Shown here one piece after another: positions 1-5,599 of a stretch of 6,535 nucleotides of DNA. Numbering within the stretch: the first letter of the stretch is position 1; every line of letters begins with the position of its first letter. A program made the position numbers and the translations under genes. The notes under the pieces were generated by a model. That model was not told where the DNA came from. It did no database searches and saw only the letters and a list, made by a program, of their open reading frames with translations. The stretch comes from Burkholderiaceae bacterium (GTDB lineage: Bacteria > Pseudomonadota > Gammaproteobacteria > Burkholderiales > Burkholderiaceae_F). The DNA is taken from assembly GCA_013813185.1 (NCBI GenBank), contig JACCSD010000360.1, positions 1-6,535 on the forward strand, given 5' to 3'.

Positions 1-423
1 ATTCTGTTCTCCGGCGACCTGGTTGAATTCGACGCCACGCCATACACCGGCGACGCCTATCTGAGCGACTGGCCGGCGACGCTCGACGCGGTCGCCGCGC
101 TTGGCCCGCAGAAGCTCGTTCCCGGCCGCGGCGCCGCGCTGCAAACACCCGCGCAGGTGAAGGCGGGCCTCGACGGTACTCGTGCGTTCGTGACAGCGAT
201 GTACGAGTCGGTCAAGCGCGGCGCCGGCGCCGGACGCGATTTACGCAGCGTCTACAAGGAAACTTACGACGCGTTGAAACCGAAGTTCGGCCACTGGGTG
301 ATCTTCGATCACTGCCTGCCGTTCGACGTCAGCCGCGCCTACGACGAAGCGACCGGCCACCAGCATCCGCGCATCTGGACCGCGCAGCGCGATAAGGAGA
401 TGTGGGAGTCGCTGGAGGGATAA
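1..423 (+). CDS. MBL-fold metallohydrolase, C-terminal part (5' end outside window)
   Basis: The first base of the window is already in frame, and 140 residues are readable before the TAA at 421-423. The N-terminal half, which would carry the HxHxDH metal site, lies upstream and cannot be checked. The visible part starts with LFSGDLVE; in metallo-beta-lactamase-fold hydrolases the Asp of such a GD motif (visible residue 6) bridges the two metals. About 37 residues later comes VPGRGAAL, at the place where many family members have PGHG; here the His is replaced by Arg (visible residue 43). The tail is charged and aromatic, with FDHCLPFDVSRAYDEA near the end. No signal peptide or membrane segment is visible. 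The gene lies 7 nt upstream of the flavoprotein hydroxylase and its last codons carry that gene's GGAGG ribosome binding site, so the two are probably co-transcribed. The family is fairly sure; the substrate is unknown. A hydrolase serving the neighbouring aromatic pathway is a guess from position. Confidence 0.8.
   Translation: MLFSGDLVEFDATPYTGDAYLSDWPATLDAVAALGPQKLVPGRGAALQTPAQVKAGLDGTRAFVTAMYESVKRGAGAGRDLRSVYKETYDALKPKFGHWVIFDHCLPFDVSRAYDEATGHQHPRIWTAQRDKEMWESLEG
414..418 (+). promoter_or_regulatory. Shine-Dalgarno GGAGG for the flavoprotein hydroxylase GTG start
   Basis: GGAGG sits inside the last codons of the MBL gene, 12 nt before the GTG at 431. The spacing is slightly long, but it is the only strong purine tract here and it supports the unusual GTG start. 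Confidence 0.55.
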
Positions 424-430
424 CCGCGCC

Positions 431-2059
431 GTGCACGTCCCTCCGGTTTATCCGTACTTCCCTCCGCAGGAGCTGAGTTCCAGCGGGGTCGCGCTTACCC
501 AGGTGGCGATCGTCGGCGCCGGGCCCGTCGGTCTGGCATGCGCGATCGATCTTGCGCAGCACGGCGTCGACTTCATCATCATCGACGACAACAACACCGT
601 CAGCGCGGGGTCGCGCGCGATCTGCTGGGCCAAGCGAACGCTTGAGATTCTCGATCGGCTGGGCTGTGGCGACGCTGTATGTGCGCGCGGTGTCAGTTGG
701 AAGGTTGGCAAGGTTTTTTTTCGCGACAAGCTGGCGTACGAATTTGATCTGTTGCCAGAGCCCGGCCACAAGCGTCCTGCATTCATCAACCTGCAGCAGT
801 ATCTGCTCGAAGAAGTCATGGTCGAGCGTCTGGCGGCGCTGAACCATGCCGTTCGATGGAAGAACAAGGCAATCGGCGTGACGCACCGTGCTGACGGCGC
901 GCGTCTGGAAGTCGAAACCCCCGACGGCTGCTACGCAATCGAAGCCGACTATGTCATCGCGGCCGACGGCGCGCGCAGCGCAGTGCGCAACACGTTGGGC
1001 CTTGCGTGGGAAGGCCAGGTATTTCGCGATCGTTTCCTGATTGCCGACGTAGTGATGCAGGGTGACTTTCCCACCGAGCGCTGGTTCTGGTTCGATCCAC
1101 CGTTTCACTCGGGCGGCTCGGCACTGCTGCACAAGCAGGCCGATGGCCTATGGCGCATCGACCTGCAGCTCGGCTGGGAGTGCGATCCCGATGAAGAGAA
1201 AAAGCCCGAGCGCGTGATTCCCCGCATCCGAGCAATGCTCGGCTCCGAGCGCGCGTTCGAGCTCGAGTGGGTCAGCGTGTACACGTTTCAATGCGCACGG
1301 CTCGAGCGCTTCGTACACGACCGCGTGATTTTCGTTGGCGATGCCGCGCATCAGGTCTCGCCCTTTGGGGCGCGTGGCGGCAACAGCGGCGTTCAGGACG
1401 CCGACAATTTGTGCTGGAAGCTGGCGCGGATCGTGCGCAAGGACTCGCCGGCGTCACTTCTGGAAACCTACAACGATGAGCGGGTCGAAGCAGCGAACGA
1501 GAATATTCTGAACTCGGCGCGCTCCACCGACTTCATTACACCGAAGAGCGTTGCAAGTCGAAAGATGCGCGATGCCGTGCTTGCACTTTCACGGCAGCAT
1601 CCCTTTGCGCGGCGGATGGTGAACAGCGGCCGCTTGTCGACGCCAACGGCACATCGGGCGAGTGCCTCGTCGACACCTGACAATGATTCTTTCAGTTGCG
1701 CGCCGGCGCCGGGGGCTCCCGCGGTGGATGCTCCCGTGCAGGTCGCTGGTCGCAACGCGTCGCTGCTCGATCAACTAGGCGGACGCTTCGACCTTCTGGT
1801 CTTTGATGACAACAAAAAGACGGCCGACGCGCTCGAGTTCGAATTCGGCCACAGCCTTTGCGTCGCTCGCGTTGCACCGGGACGAAGTTCGAGCGCGCAC
1901 GCATTTGCAGATGCCGAGGGGCTTGCTTCGCGCCGGTATGACGCGCAATCGGGCGCGGTTTACCTGCTGCGCCCGGATCAGCACGTTGCGGCGCGCTGGC
2001 GAACGCCCTCTGTCGCCGAAGTGCGCTCGGCATTGCAGCGCGCGCAAGGAATTGCATGA
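431..2059 (+). CDS. FAD-dependent aromatic-ring hydroxylase (flavoprotein monooxygenase), MhaA/MhpA-like
   Basis: This is a 542-residue class A flavoprotein monooxygenase, predicted to be a cytosolic enzyme that uses NAD(P)H and O2 to hydroxylate a phenolic acid. The ADP-binding GAGPVG motif is at residues 29-34, followed by an acidic strand end (IIIDD, 49-53). The DG motif YVIAADGARS lies at 174-183. The FAD ribityl-binding GD motif VGDAAHQVSPFG is at 302-313, continuing as ARGGNSGVQDADNLCWKL to 331. A Ser/Ala/Pro-rich linker (about 401-435) leads to a C-terminal thioredoxin-like domain (about 440-540), as in phenol hydroxylase and MhpA relatives. The GTG start is preferred because the N-terminal VYPYFPPQEL is typical of this subfamily and no closer ATG fits. 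The stop overlaps the start of the DUF2783 gene (ATGA). The small partner suggests 3-hydroxyphenylacetate 6-hydroxylase (MhaA with coupling protein MhaB, giving homogentisate). 3-(3-Hydroxyphenyl)propionate or hydroxybenzoate hydroxylase are alternatives. The family is certain; the substrate is inferred. Confidence 0.9.
   Translation: MHVPPVYPYFPPQELSSSGVALTQVAIVGAGPVGLACAIDLAQHGVDFIIIDDNNTVSAGSRAICWAKRTLEILDRLGCGDAVCARGVSWKVGKVFFRDKLAYEFDLLPEPGHKRPAFINLQQYLLEEVMVERLAALNHAVRWKNKAIGVTHRADGARLEVETPDGCYAIEADYVIAADGARSAVRNTLGLAWEGQVFRDRFLIADVVMQGDFPTERWFWFDPPFHSGGSALLHKQADGLWRIDLQLGWECDPDEEKKPERVIPRIRAMLGSERAFELEWVSVYTFQCARLERFVHDRVIFVGDAAHQVSPFGARGGNSGVQDADNLCWKLARIVRKDSPASLLETYNDERVEAANENILNSARSTDFITPKSVASRKMRDAVLALSRQHPFARRMVNSGRLSTPTAHRASASSTPDNDSFSCAPAPGAPAVDAPVQVAGRNASLLDQLGGRFDLLVFDDNKKTADALEFEFGHSLCVARVAPGRSSSAHAFADAEGLASRRYDAQSGAVYLLRPDQHVAARWRTPSVAEVRSALQRAQGIA
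2046..2050 (+). promoter_or_regulatory. Shine-Dalgarno AAGGA for the DUF2783 gene
   Basis: AAGGA lies 5 nt before the ATG at 2056, within the end of the hydroxylase gene. With the ATGA overlap it fixes this start and points to coupled translation of the two proteins. Confidence 0.65.
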
Positions 2060-2247
2060 CGTTGGACAGCAAAGCGAATATCCCGCAGCCCGACGATTTT
2101 TATCAGGCGCTGATAGAGGCGCACGCCGGCCTGACCGACGAGCAGAGTGCTGCGTTGAATGCACGGCTGGTTTTGCTGCTGTCTAATCAGATTGGCGACC
2201 TCATTACGCTGCGACAGGCCATCGCAGCTGCACGCGCTTTGATCTAG
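2056..2247 (+). CDS. DUF2783 small protein, possible MhaB-like hydroxylase coupling protein
   Basis: This is a 63-residue soluble protein with no signal peptide or membrane helix and no cysteine or histidine cluster that would bind metal. Residues 13-50 (DDFYQALIEAHAGLTDEQSA, then LNARLVLLLSNQIGDLI) match my recollection of DUF2783, a family found next to FAD-dependent aromatic hydroxylases; the pattern suggests a short helical bundle. The ATG overlaps the hydroxylase stop as ATGA and is preceded by AAGGA, so the two are probably made together in a fixed ratio. This fits the small coupling protein MhaB described with the flavoprotein MhaA in Pseudomonas 3-hydroxyphenylacetate hydroxylase; equating DUF2783 with MhaB is from memory and inference. 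The stop TAG (2245-2247) is formed by the first bases of the left inverted repeat of the following element; without the element the reading frame would still stop at once, at TAA. The gene is real; its function is only moderately supported. Confidence 0.8.
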   Translation: MTLDSKANIPQPDDFYQALIEAHAGLTDEQSAALNARLVLLLSNQIGDLITLRQAIAAARALI

Positions 2248-2260
2248 TGGCCTGTAACAG
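2245..2260 (+). repeat. Left terminal inverted repeat, 16 bp
   Basis: TAGTGGCCTGTAACAG is the exact reverse complement of 2395-2410. Its first three bases are the stop codon of the DUF2783 gene. Confidence 0.9.
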
Positions 2261-2277
2261 TCGATTCGGAAGGGAAA

Positions 2278-2295
2278 GGCGCGTCTGGGCGCGCC
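2278..2295. other. Stem-loop inside the element (6-bp GC stem, 6-nt loop)
   Basis: GGCGCG (2278-2283) pairs with CGCGCC (2290-2295) around the loop TCTGGG. It may help end transcription from the left operon, but no T-run follows it, so intrinsic termination is unproven. Confidence 0.4.
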
Positions 2296-2313
2296 GAGTG
2301 CGCGAAGCGAGCC

Positions 2314-2331
2314 GCGTCGAATAGCCGACGC
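2314..2331. other. Stem-loop near the centre of the element (6-bp stem, 6-nt loop)
   Basis: GCGTCG (2314-2319) pairs with CGACGC (2326-2331) around AATAGC. It lies near the middle of the 166-bp interval, so it could form the tip of a larger folded structure. Confidence 0.4.
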
Positions 2332-2373
2332 ATATTCGCAAGGCGAGCGACAAAGCAATCGGCCGCCCCGACG

Positions 2374-2388
2374 CGCAAGGCACTTGCG
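2374..2388. other. Stem-loop inside the right arm of the element (6-bp stem, 3-nt loop)
   Basis: CGCAAG (2374-2379) pairs with CTTGCG (2383-2388) around GCA. It sits just beyond the paaY stop on the paaY strand and might protect or end the paaN-paaY transcript. Confidence 0.35.
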
Positions 2389-2394
2389 AATTGG

Positions 2395-2410
2395 CTGTTA
2401 CAGGCCACTA
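2395..2410 (-). repeat. Right terminal inverted repeat, 16 bp
   Basis: Read on the minus strand this is TAGTGGCCTGTAACAG, identical to 2245-2260. Its outer three bases (2408-2410) are the TAG stop codon of paaY. Confidence 0.9.
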
Positions 2411-3016
2411 AGCCTTCTTCAGATTGATCAGCGGCACGACACCTTCGGCGTCAATCTCAATGCGCCGTCGATCCGGCTCGACAGCTGTCAGCGGAACAAC
2501 TTCCTTCAATGTCTGAAGGCTGCGCACCGTTAGATCCTGATAAGTCTTTGTGCCGCTCACTTTCCAGGCGATCTCATCGTCGCTCAGCATTCGGAGCACC
2601 TTCGCCGGCGTGCCGACGGCCAGTGAGCGCGGCGGAATTTTTTCGCCGGCCTTGACGAACGCGCACGCGGCAACGATCGCCGATTCGCCGATGACCGCTT
2701 CGTCCATCACGACCGCGTTCATGCCGACCATCGCGTTGCGCTTGACTACACAGCCATGCAACACCGCACCGTGTCCGATATGTCCGTCTTCCTCGACGAC
2801 CGTGTCGGTGCTCGGGAAACCGTGCATCACGCAGCAGTCCTGCACGTTACTGCCGGCCTCCAGCACGATGCGACCGAAGTCTCCGCGTAGGCTCGCTGCG
2901 GGTCCGACATAACAGCGCGGACCGACGATCACGTCGCCGGTCAAGATCGCAGTCGGGTGCACGAATGCGGTCGGGTCAACGACCGGTACGAGGCCGTTAA
3001 TCTCGTAGAAAGGCAC
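2408..3016 (-). CDS. paaY: Phenylacetic acid degradation protein PaaY (gamma-carbonic-anhydrase-fold hexapeptide protein)
   Basis: This 202-residue protein has a left-handed beta-helix of hexapeptide repeats (about 10-145, for example IVGPRCYVGPAASLRGDFG), then a C-terminal helical tail (about 145-200). Three histidines match the gamma-carbonic-anhydrase metal site: His65 (VMHG), His82 and His87 (GHGAVLHGC), the last two five residues apart as in the archetype. The N-terminus MPFYEINGLVPVVDPTAFVH is typical of PaaY. PaaY is known in E. coli as a thioesterase that hydrolyses a dead-end CoA adduct formed when ring opening fails, so it acts as a repair enzyme of the pathway; these proteins are trimers. 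The start is GTG (3014-3016); no ATG fits, and GAGG overlapping the paaN stop supplies the ribosome binding site. It lies 9 nt after paaN on the same strand, so the two are surely co-transcribed. Its TAG stop is the edge of the inverted-repeat element. Confidence 0.93.
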   Translation of the reverse strand: MPFYEINGLVPVVDPTAFVHPTAILTGDVIVGPRCYVGPAASLRGDFGRIVLEAGSNVQDCCVMHGFPSTDTVVEEDGHIGHGAVLHGCVVKRNAMVGMNAVVMDEAVIGESAIVAACAFVKAGEKIPPRSLAVGTPAKVLRMLSDDEIAWKVSGTKTYQDLTVRSLQTLKEVVPLTAVEPDRRRIEIDAEGVVPLINLKKA

Positions 3017-3025
3017 TCGAATGCC

Positions 3026-4684
3026 TCACACGTGCCAGCGGCGCTGGATCACTCTGAACCGGTTGGCGACGAACGCACTATCCGTATAGCTCGCGTTGGC
3101 GGCCGGATTGGCGCCGGTGGCGTGATAATCCGAAAACGCAGCCGACTGGTTGACGTAGACGTTGCTCAGCAGGTTGATTGACAGCGCGACACCGGCGCGC
3201 AGTGTCGCTTCGGTCATCGCGTCGATGACTTCCTGCTTGGTCGAGTACAAGCCGACGGTCAGCGCGCCGCGCTCTTTGACAATCTTTTCGGACAGCGCGA
3301 TCGCAGCCATTGCATCGGGTACTTTGACGATCAGTGTGATCGGACCGAAGCGCTCTTCCGTGTAGACCGACTCGTTGGCTGCGTCGGTCTTCATCAATAA
3401 AGGCGTGTGCACATTGGCCGCCGGAAACTCGGCGTTGTCCAACTTGCGCGACGCCAGGACGATTTCTGCGAGCGCCGGCGCTTCTTCGATGCGCTTCAGC
3501 GTGTCCGGCGATTGAATCGATCCGAGCACTGCGGTAGCAACTGCGGCATCGGACAACAGTTTGTCGACGGCTCTCCCGAGATCCGAGGCCACGTCGTCGA
3601 AGCTCTTGTGACCCTCGTCAGTATCGATGCCGTTCGCGGGTACAAAGATGTCCTGCGTCGTCGTACACATCTGCCCCGAATACAGGCTCAAAGTGAACGC
3701 GAGGTTCTTCAGCATCGCCTTGTAGCTATCGGTCGATTCGATCACGACGTTGTTGACGCCGGCCAACTCGGCGTACACCTGCGCCTGTCGTGCGTTGTCG
3801 ATCAGCCAGCGGCCGAACACATTGCTCCCGGTAAAGTCGATCGAACGCACGGCCGGATTCGTCGCCAGCGCCTGCGTGGACTTCGGATCGCTGGTGACGG
3901 CGAGCGAAACCAGATTCGGATCGATGCTGTTCTCAGCCAACACTTCGCGCACGATGCGCACGCTGATCGCCGCCGGCAGAATTGCGTTCGGGTGCGGCTT
4001 GACGATGACCGGATTGCCGGTCACCAACGCGGCGAACAATCCGGGATACGTGTTCCAGGTCGGAAACGTCCCGCAGCCGATCACCAGCGCAACCCCGCGG
4101 CCGACGATCTCGAAGCGCTTTTCCATCACCAGCGGCGGATTCTTGCCTTGCGGTTTTTCCCAGCGCGCCGCGCTCGGGACCGAGCTCATCTCGCGGTACG
4201 CATATGCGACGGCTTCGAGTCCGCGGTCCTGCGCGTGCGGTCCGCCGGCCTGGAACGCCATCATCCAGCCTTGTCCCGTGGTCACCATCACCGCATGCGC
4301 GATTTCGAAGCTCGCTTTGTTCAATCGCGCGAGTGCTTCGAGGCAGATGCCGGTTCGACCTTCGACCCCGAGCTTCTGCCACGCTGGCATGGTGGCAAGC
4401 GCGGCATCGATCAGTGCCTGCGGCTCGCATACTGGGTACTCGACTTCCAGCGGGATCCCGTACGGTGAATGCTCGCTCGCTAGCCAGCCGATTCGCCCCG
4501 GCTGATCGAGTTCGAACTGCCGCCCGGCATGGCCTAGTGCCGCTGCCTTGCCCTCATCATTTGCGGCCTCGCCGTAGACCTTGGGGCTGGGCTGCTCCGG
4601 ATAGGCGCTCCAGTAGCCGCGCGTGCGCATGGCTTCGAGCGCGCCGTCCAGAACGCTGCGATGTTTCTCAAATAGCGGGTGCAT
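3026..4684 (-). CDS. paaN: Phenylacetic acid degradation protein PaaN, aldehyde dehydrogenase type (short form)
   Basis: This is a 552-residue aldehyde dehydrogenase-superfamily protein of the short PaaN type. Landmarks are VIGCGTFPTWNTYPG (201-215), which includes the conserved Asn209 region, NPVIVKPHP (224-232) for NAD(P) binding, DFTGS (283-287), the general base Glu306 in YAELAG, the catalytic Cys340 in SGQMCTTTQ, and EERFGPI (443-449). The role is oxidation of the semialdehyde released when the oxepin-CoA ring opens in phenylacetyl-CoA catabolism. The E. coli enzyme PaaZ is about 680 residues because a MaoC-like hydratase that opens the ring is fused at its C-terminus; here the protein ends at WHV soon after the dehydrogenase core, so a separate ring-opening hydrolase is needed. 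The ATG at 4684 follows no clear Shine-Dalgarno sequence, but MHPLFEKHRSVLDGALEAM is a familiar PaaN N-terminus. It is transcribed divergently from paaG and is followed by paaY. Confidence 0.94.
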   Translation of the reverse strand: MHPLFEKHRSVLDGALEAMRTRGYWSAYPEQPSPKVYGEAANDEGKAAALGHAGRQFELDQPGRIGWLASEHSPYGIPLEVEYPVCEPQALIDAALATMPAWQKLGVEGRTGICLEALARLNKASFEIAHAVMVTTGQGWMMAFQAGGPHAQDRGLEAVAYAYREMSSVPSAARWEKPQGKNPPLVMEKRFEIVGRGVALVIGCGTFPTWNTYPGLFAALVTGNPVIVKPHPNAILPAAISVRIVREVLAENSIDPNLVSLAVTSDPKSTQALATNPAVRSIDFTGSNVFGRWLIDNARQAQVYAELAGVNNVVIESTDSYKAMLKNLAFTLSLYSGQMCTTTQDIFVPANGIDTDEGHKSFDDVASDLGRAVDKLLSDAAVATAVLGSIQSPDTLKRIEEAPALAEIVLASRKLDNAEFPAANVHTPLLMKTDAANESVYTEERFGPITLIVKVPDAMAAIALSEKIVKERGALTVGLYSTKQEVIDAMTEATLRAGVALSINLLSNVYVNQSAAFSDYHATGANPAANASYTDSAFVANRFRVIQRRWHV

Positions 4685-4717
4685 GCGTGAGTGCCGGCTT
4701 GGTTTTTCGGGAAGTCG

Positions 4718-4746
4718 AAGCTACTATTGATTGAACGATCGGTCAA
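4718..4746 (-). promoter_or_regulatory. Candidate promoter for paaN-paaY
   Basis: On the minus strand TTGACC (4746-4741, five of six matches to the sigma-70 -35) is followed after 17 bp by TAGCTT (4723-4718, three of six matches to the -10). This leaves a leader of roughly 25-30 nt before the paaN ATG. The -35 lies inside the palindromic operator, so a bound repressor would block it. The -10 is weak, hence the low confidence. Confidence 0.4.
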
Positions 4747-4751
4747 TTAAT
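4726..4751. promoter_or_regulatory. 26-bp palindromic operator in the paaN/paaG divergent region, candidate PaaR-type (TetR) site
   Basis: The palindrome is centred between 4738 and 4739. Eleven of 13 half-site positions are complementary, and the inner core TTGAACGATCGGTCAA has only one mismatched pair. It is the most AT-rich patch of an otherwise GC-rich interval and lies midway between two divergent paa transcripts. Its size and symmetry suit a TetR-family dimer. Repression of paa genes by PaaR (TetR family) and relief by phenylacetyl-CoA are known in several bacteria, including betaproteobacteria. The assignment to PaaR is inference, since no regulator gene is in the window. A GntR-type PaaX is less likely in this lineage. 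Confidence 0.65.
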
Positions 4752-4772
4752 CAGGATTCTCGATCGAGCGGA

Positions 4773-4788
4773 CGGCTGCCGCCAGCCG
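4773..4788 (+). other. Stem-loop in the paaG leader (6-bp stem, 4-nt loop)
   Basis: CGGCTG (4773-4778) pairs with CAGCCG (4783-4788) around CCGC, 19 nt before the paaG ATG. It could affect translation or stability of the paaGIK mRNA, but short GC hairpins are common in GC-rich leaders. Confidence 0.3.
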
Positions 4789-4807
4789 CCGCTCATCTCG
4801 CAGAGCC

Positions 4808-5599
4808 ATGACATACGAATTCATCCAGGTCGATGTTACAGACGGCGTCGCGACGCTGACGCTGAATCGTCCCGAGCGGCTGAACAGCTTCACCGTGGCT
4901 ATGCACGACGAAGTGCGCGCGGCGCTCGACGCGATTGCAGCCGATCGATCGATTCGCTGCTTCGTGTTGACCGGAGCCGGGCGCGGATTTTGCGCCGGCC
5001 AGGACCTGTCGGATCGTGCCGTCGCGCCCGATGCGGAAAGTGTCGACTTGGGCGCTTCGATCGAGAATTACTACAAGCCGATGCTGCAGCGCCTGCGCGC
5101 GTTGCCGATGCCGACCATCGCCGCCGTCAACGGTGTGGCGGCTGGTGCCGGAGCAAACATTCCGTTTGCGTGCGACCTGGTGTATGCCGCGGAATCGGCG
5201 AGCTTCATTCAATCGTTTTCAAAGCTGGGTCTGGTGCCCGATTGCGGCGGCACCTGGTGGCTACCGCGGCTCGTCGGTCCCGCGCGCGCGATGGGGCTGA
5301 CTTTGCTGGGTGAGAAGTTGACGGCGACGCAAGCGGCGGAGTGGGGTTTGATTTGGCGCTGTTTAGCCGACGACGAGTTGCTGCCGACGGTGAACAAAGT
5401 AGCGCTTCGCCTCGCGGTCGGTCCGACTCGCGGCTACGTACGCACACGCCAGGCGATCGATGCGGCGATGTTGTTGCCGTTCGATGGAGCGCTCGATCTT
5501 GAGCGCGACTATCAGCGCGAGCTGGGCCGATCGAATGACTATCGCGAGGGCGTGTCTGCCTTTATCGAAAAGCGCGCGGCAAACTTTTCGGGTCAATGA
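4808..5599 (+). CDS. paaG: 2-(1,2-epoxy-1,2-dihydrophenyl)acetyl-CoA isomerase PaaG
   Basis: This 263-residue crotonase-fold enzyme has the usual PaaG length. It isomerises ring-1,2-epoxyphenylacetyl-CoA to oxepin-CoA and also shifts a double bond later in the pathway. The CoA-binding and oxyanion-hole segments are GRGFCAGQDL (58-67) and NGVAAGAGANIPFACDLVYA (108-127). Asp145 in LGLVPDCGGTWWLPRLVG corresponds to the catalytic Asp of PaaG, and the absence of the two Glu residues of true hydratases supports isomerase over hydratase. The start at ATG 4808 has only a weak AGAG upstream (4802-4805). It is the first gene of a rightward operon whose promoter must lie in 4685-4807; I see no convincing sigma-70 promoter on this strand, though the operator there could control it. 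The stop overlaps the paaI start (ATGA). A generic enoyl-CoA hydratase label is the only alternative, and the paa context makes PaaG strongly preferred. Confidence 0.93.
   Translation: MTYEFIQVDVTDGVATLTLNRPERLNSFTVAMHDEVRAALDAIAADRSIRCFVLTGAGRGFCAGQDLSDRAVAPDAESVDLGASIENYYKPMLQRLRALPMPTIAAVNGVAAGAGANIPFACDLVYAAESASFIQSFSKLGLVPDCGGTWWLPRLVGPARAMGLTLLGEKLTATQAAEWGLIWRCLADDELLPTVNKVALRLAVGPTRGYVRTRQAIDAAMLLPFDGALDLERDYQRELGRSNDYREGVSAFIEKRAANFSGQ

Larger units (their letters stand above)
2245..2410. mobile_element. MITE-like inverted-repeat element between convergent genes
   Basis: This interval holds the whole non-coding gap between the DUF2783 gene and paaY. Its ends are perfect 16-bp inverted copies, TAGTGGCCTGTAACAG at 2245-2260 and its reverse complement at 2395-2410. 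Similarity continues inward with mismatches to about 47 bp per arm (about 38 of 47 positions agree). Inside are further short perfect stems: 2278-2283 with 2290-2295, 2314-2319 with 2326-2331, and 2374-2379 with 2383-2388. If the outer TA pairs (2245-2246 and 2409-2410) are a target duplication, the element is 2247-2408 (162 bp) and the empty site would read GATCTAAGCC. TA duplication is known for IS630/Tc1-mariner-type transposons, so a non-autonomous derivative is plausible. No transposase or convincing ORF lies inside. Alternatives are a genome-wide structured intergenic repeat or a bidirectional terminator; there is no U-tract, so a classical intrinsic terminator is not supported. Confidence 0.6.

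Noticed and set aside
329..1132. 267-codon open frame on the minus strand, antisense to the flavoprotein hydroxylase
   Set aside because: It covers the clear FAD-binding region of the real gene on the other strand, the product has no recognisable domain, and it is Arg/Ala-rich like other shadow frames.
2245..2410. Integron attC site, suggested by the imperfect palindrome with GTTAC-like ends
   Set aside because: The ends read TGTAACAG and CTGTTACAG; they do not fit the RYYYAAC/GTTRRRY core sites, no cassette array or integrase is visible, and the flanking genes are convergent chromosomal catabolic genes.
3407..4468. 353-codon open frame on the plus strand, antisense to paaN
   Set aside because: It lies wholly within paaN, whose aldehyde dehydrogenase motifs are intact. 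The product is Arg/His-rich with no recognisable domain, as expected of a shadow frame in GC-rich coding DNA.
4727..4760. Plus-strand sigma-70 promoter for paaG (TTGATT or TTGAAC as -35)
   Set aside because: With 16-18 bp spacing the possible -10 boxes (ATCAGG, GGATTC, GATTCT) match at three or fewer positions, so I do not annotate a promoter, although one must exist nearby.
4759..4768. Second palindrome CTCGATCGAG, 25 bp from the centre of the operator, as a second repressor site
   Set aside because: Only ten symmetric bases, without the TTGA/TCAA arms of the main site. CGATCG occurs many times elsewhere in this window, so chance is likely.
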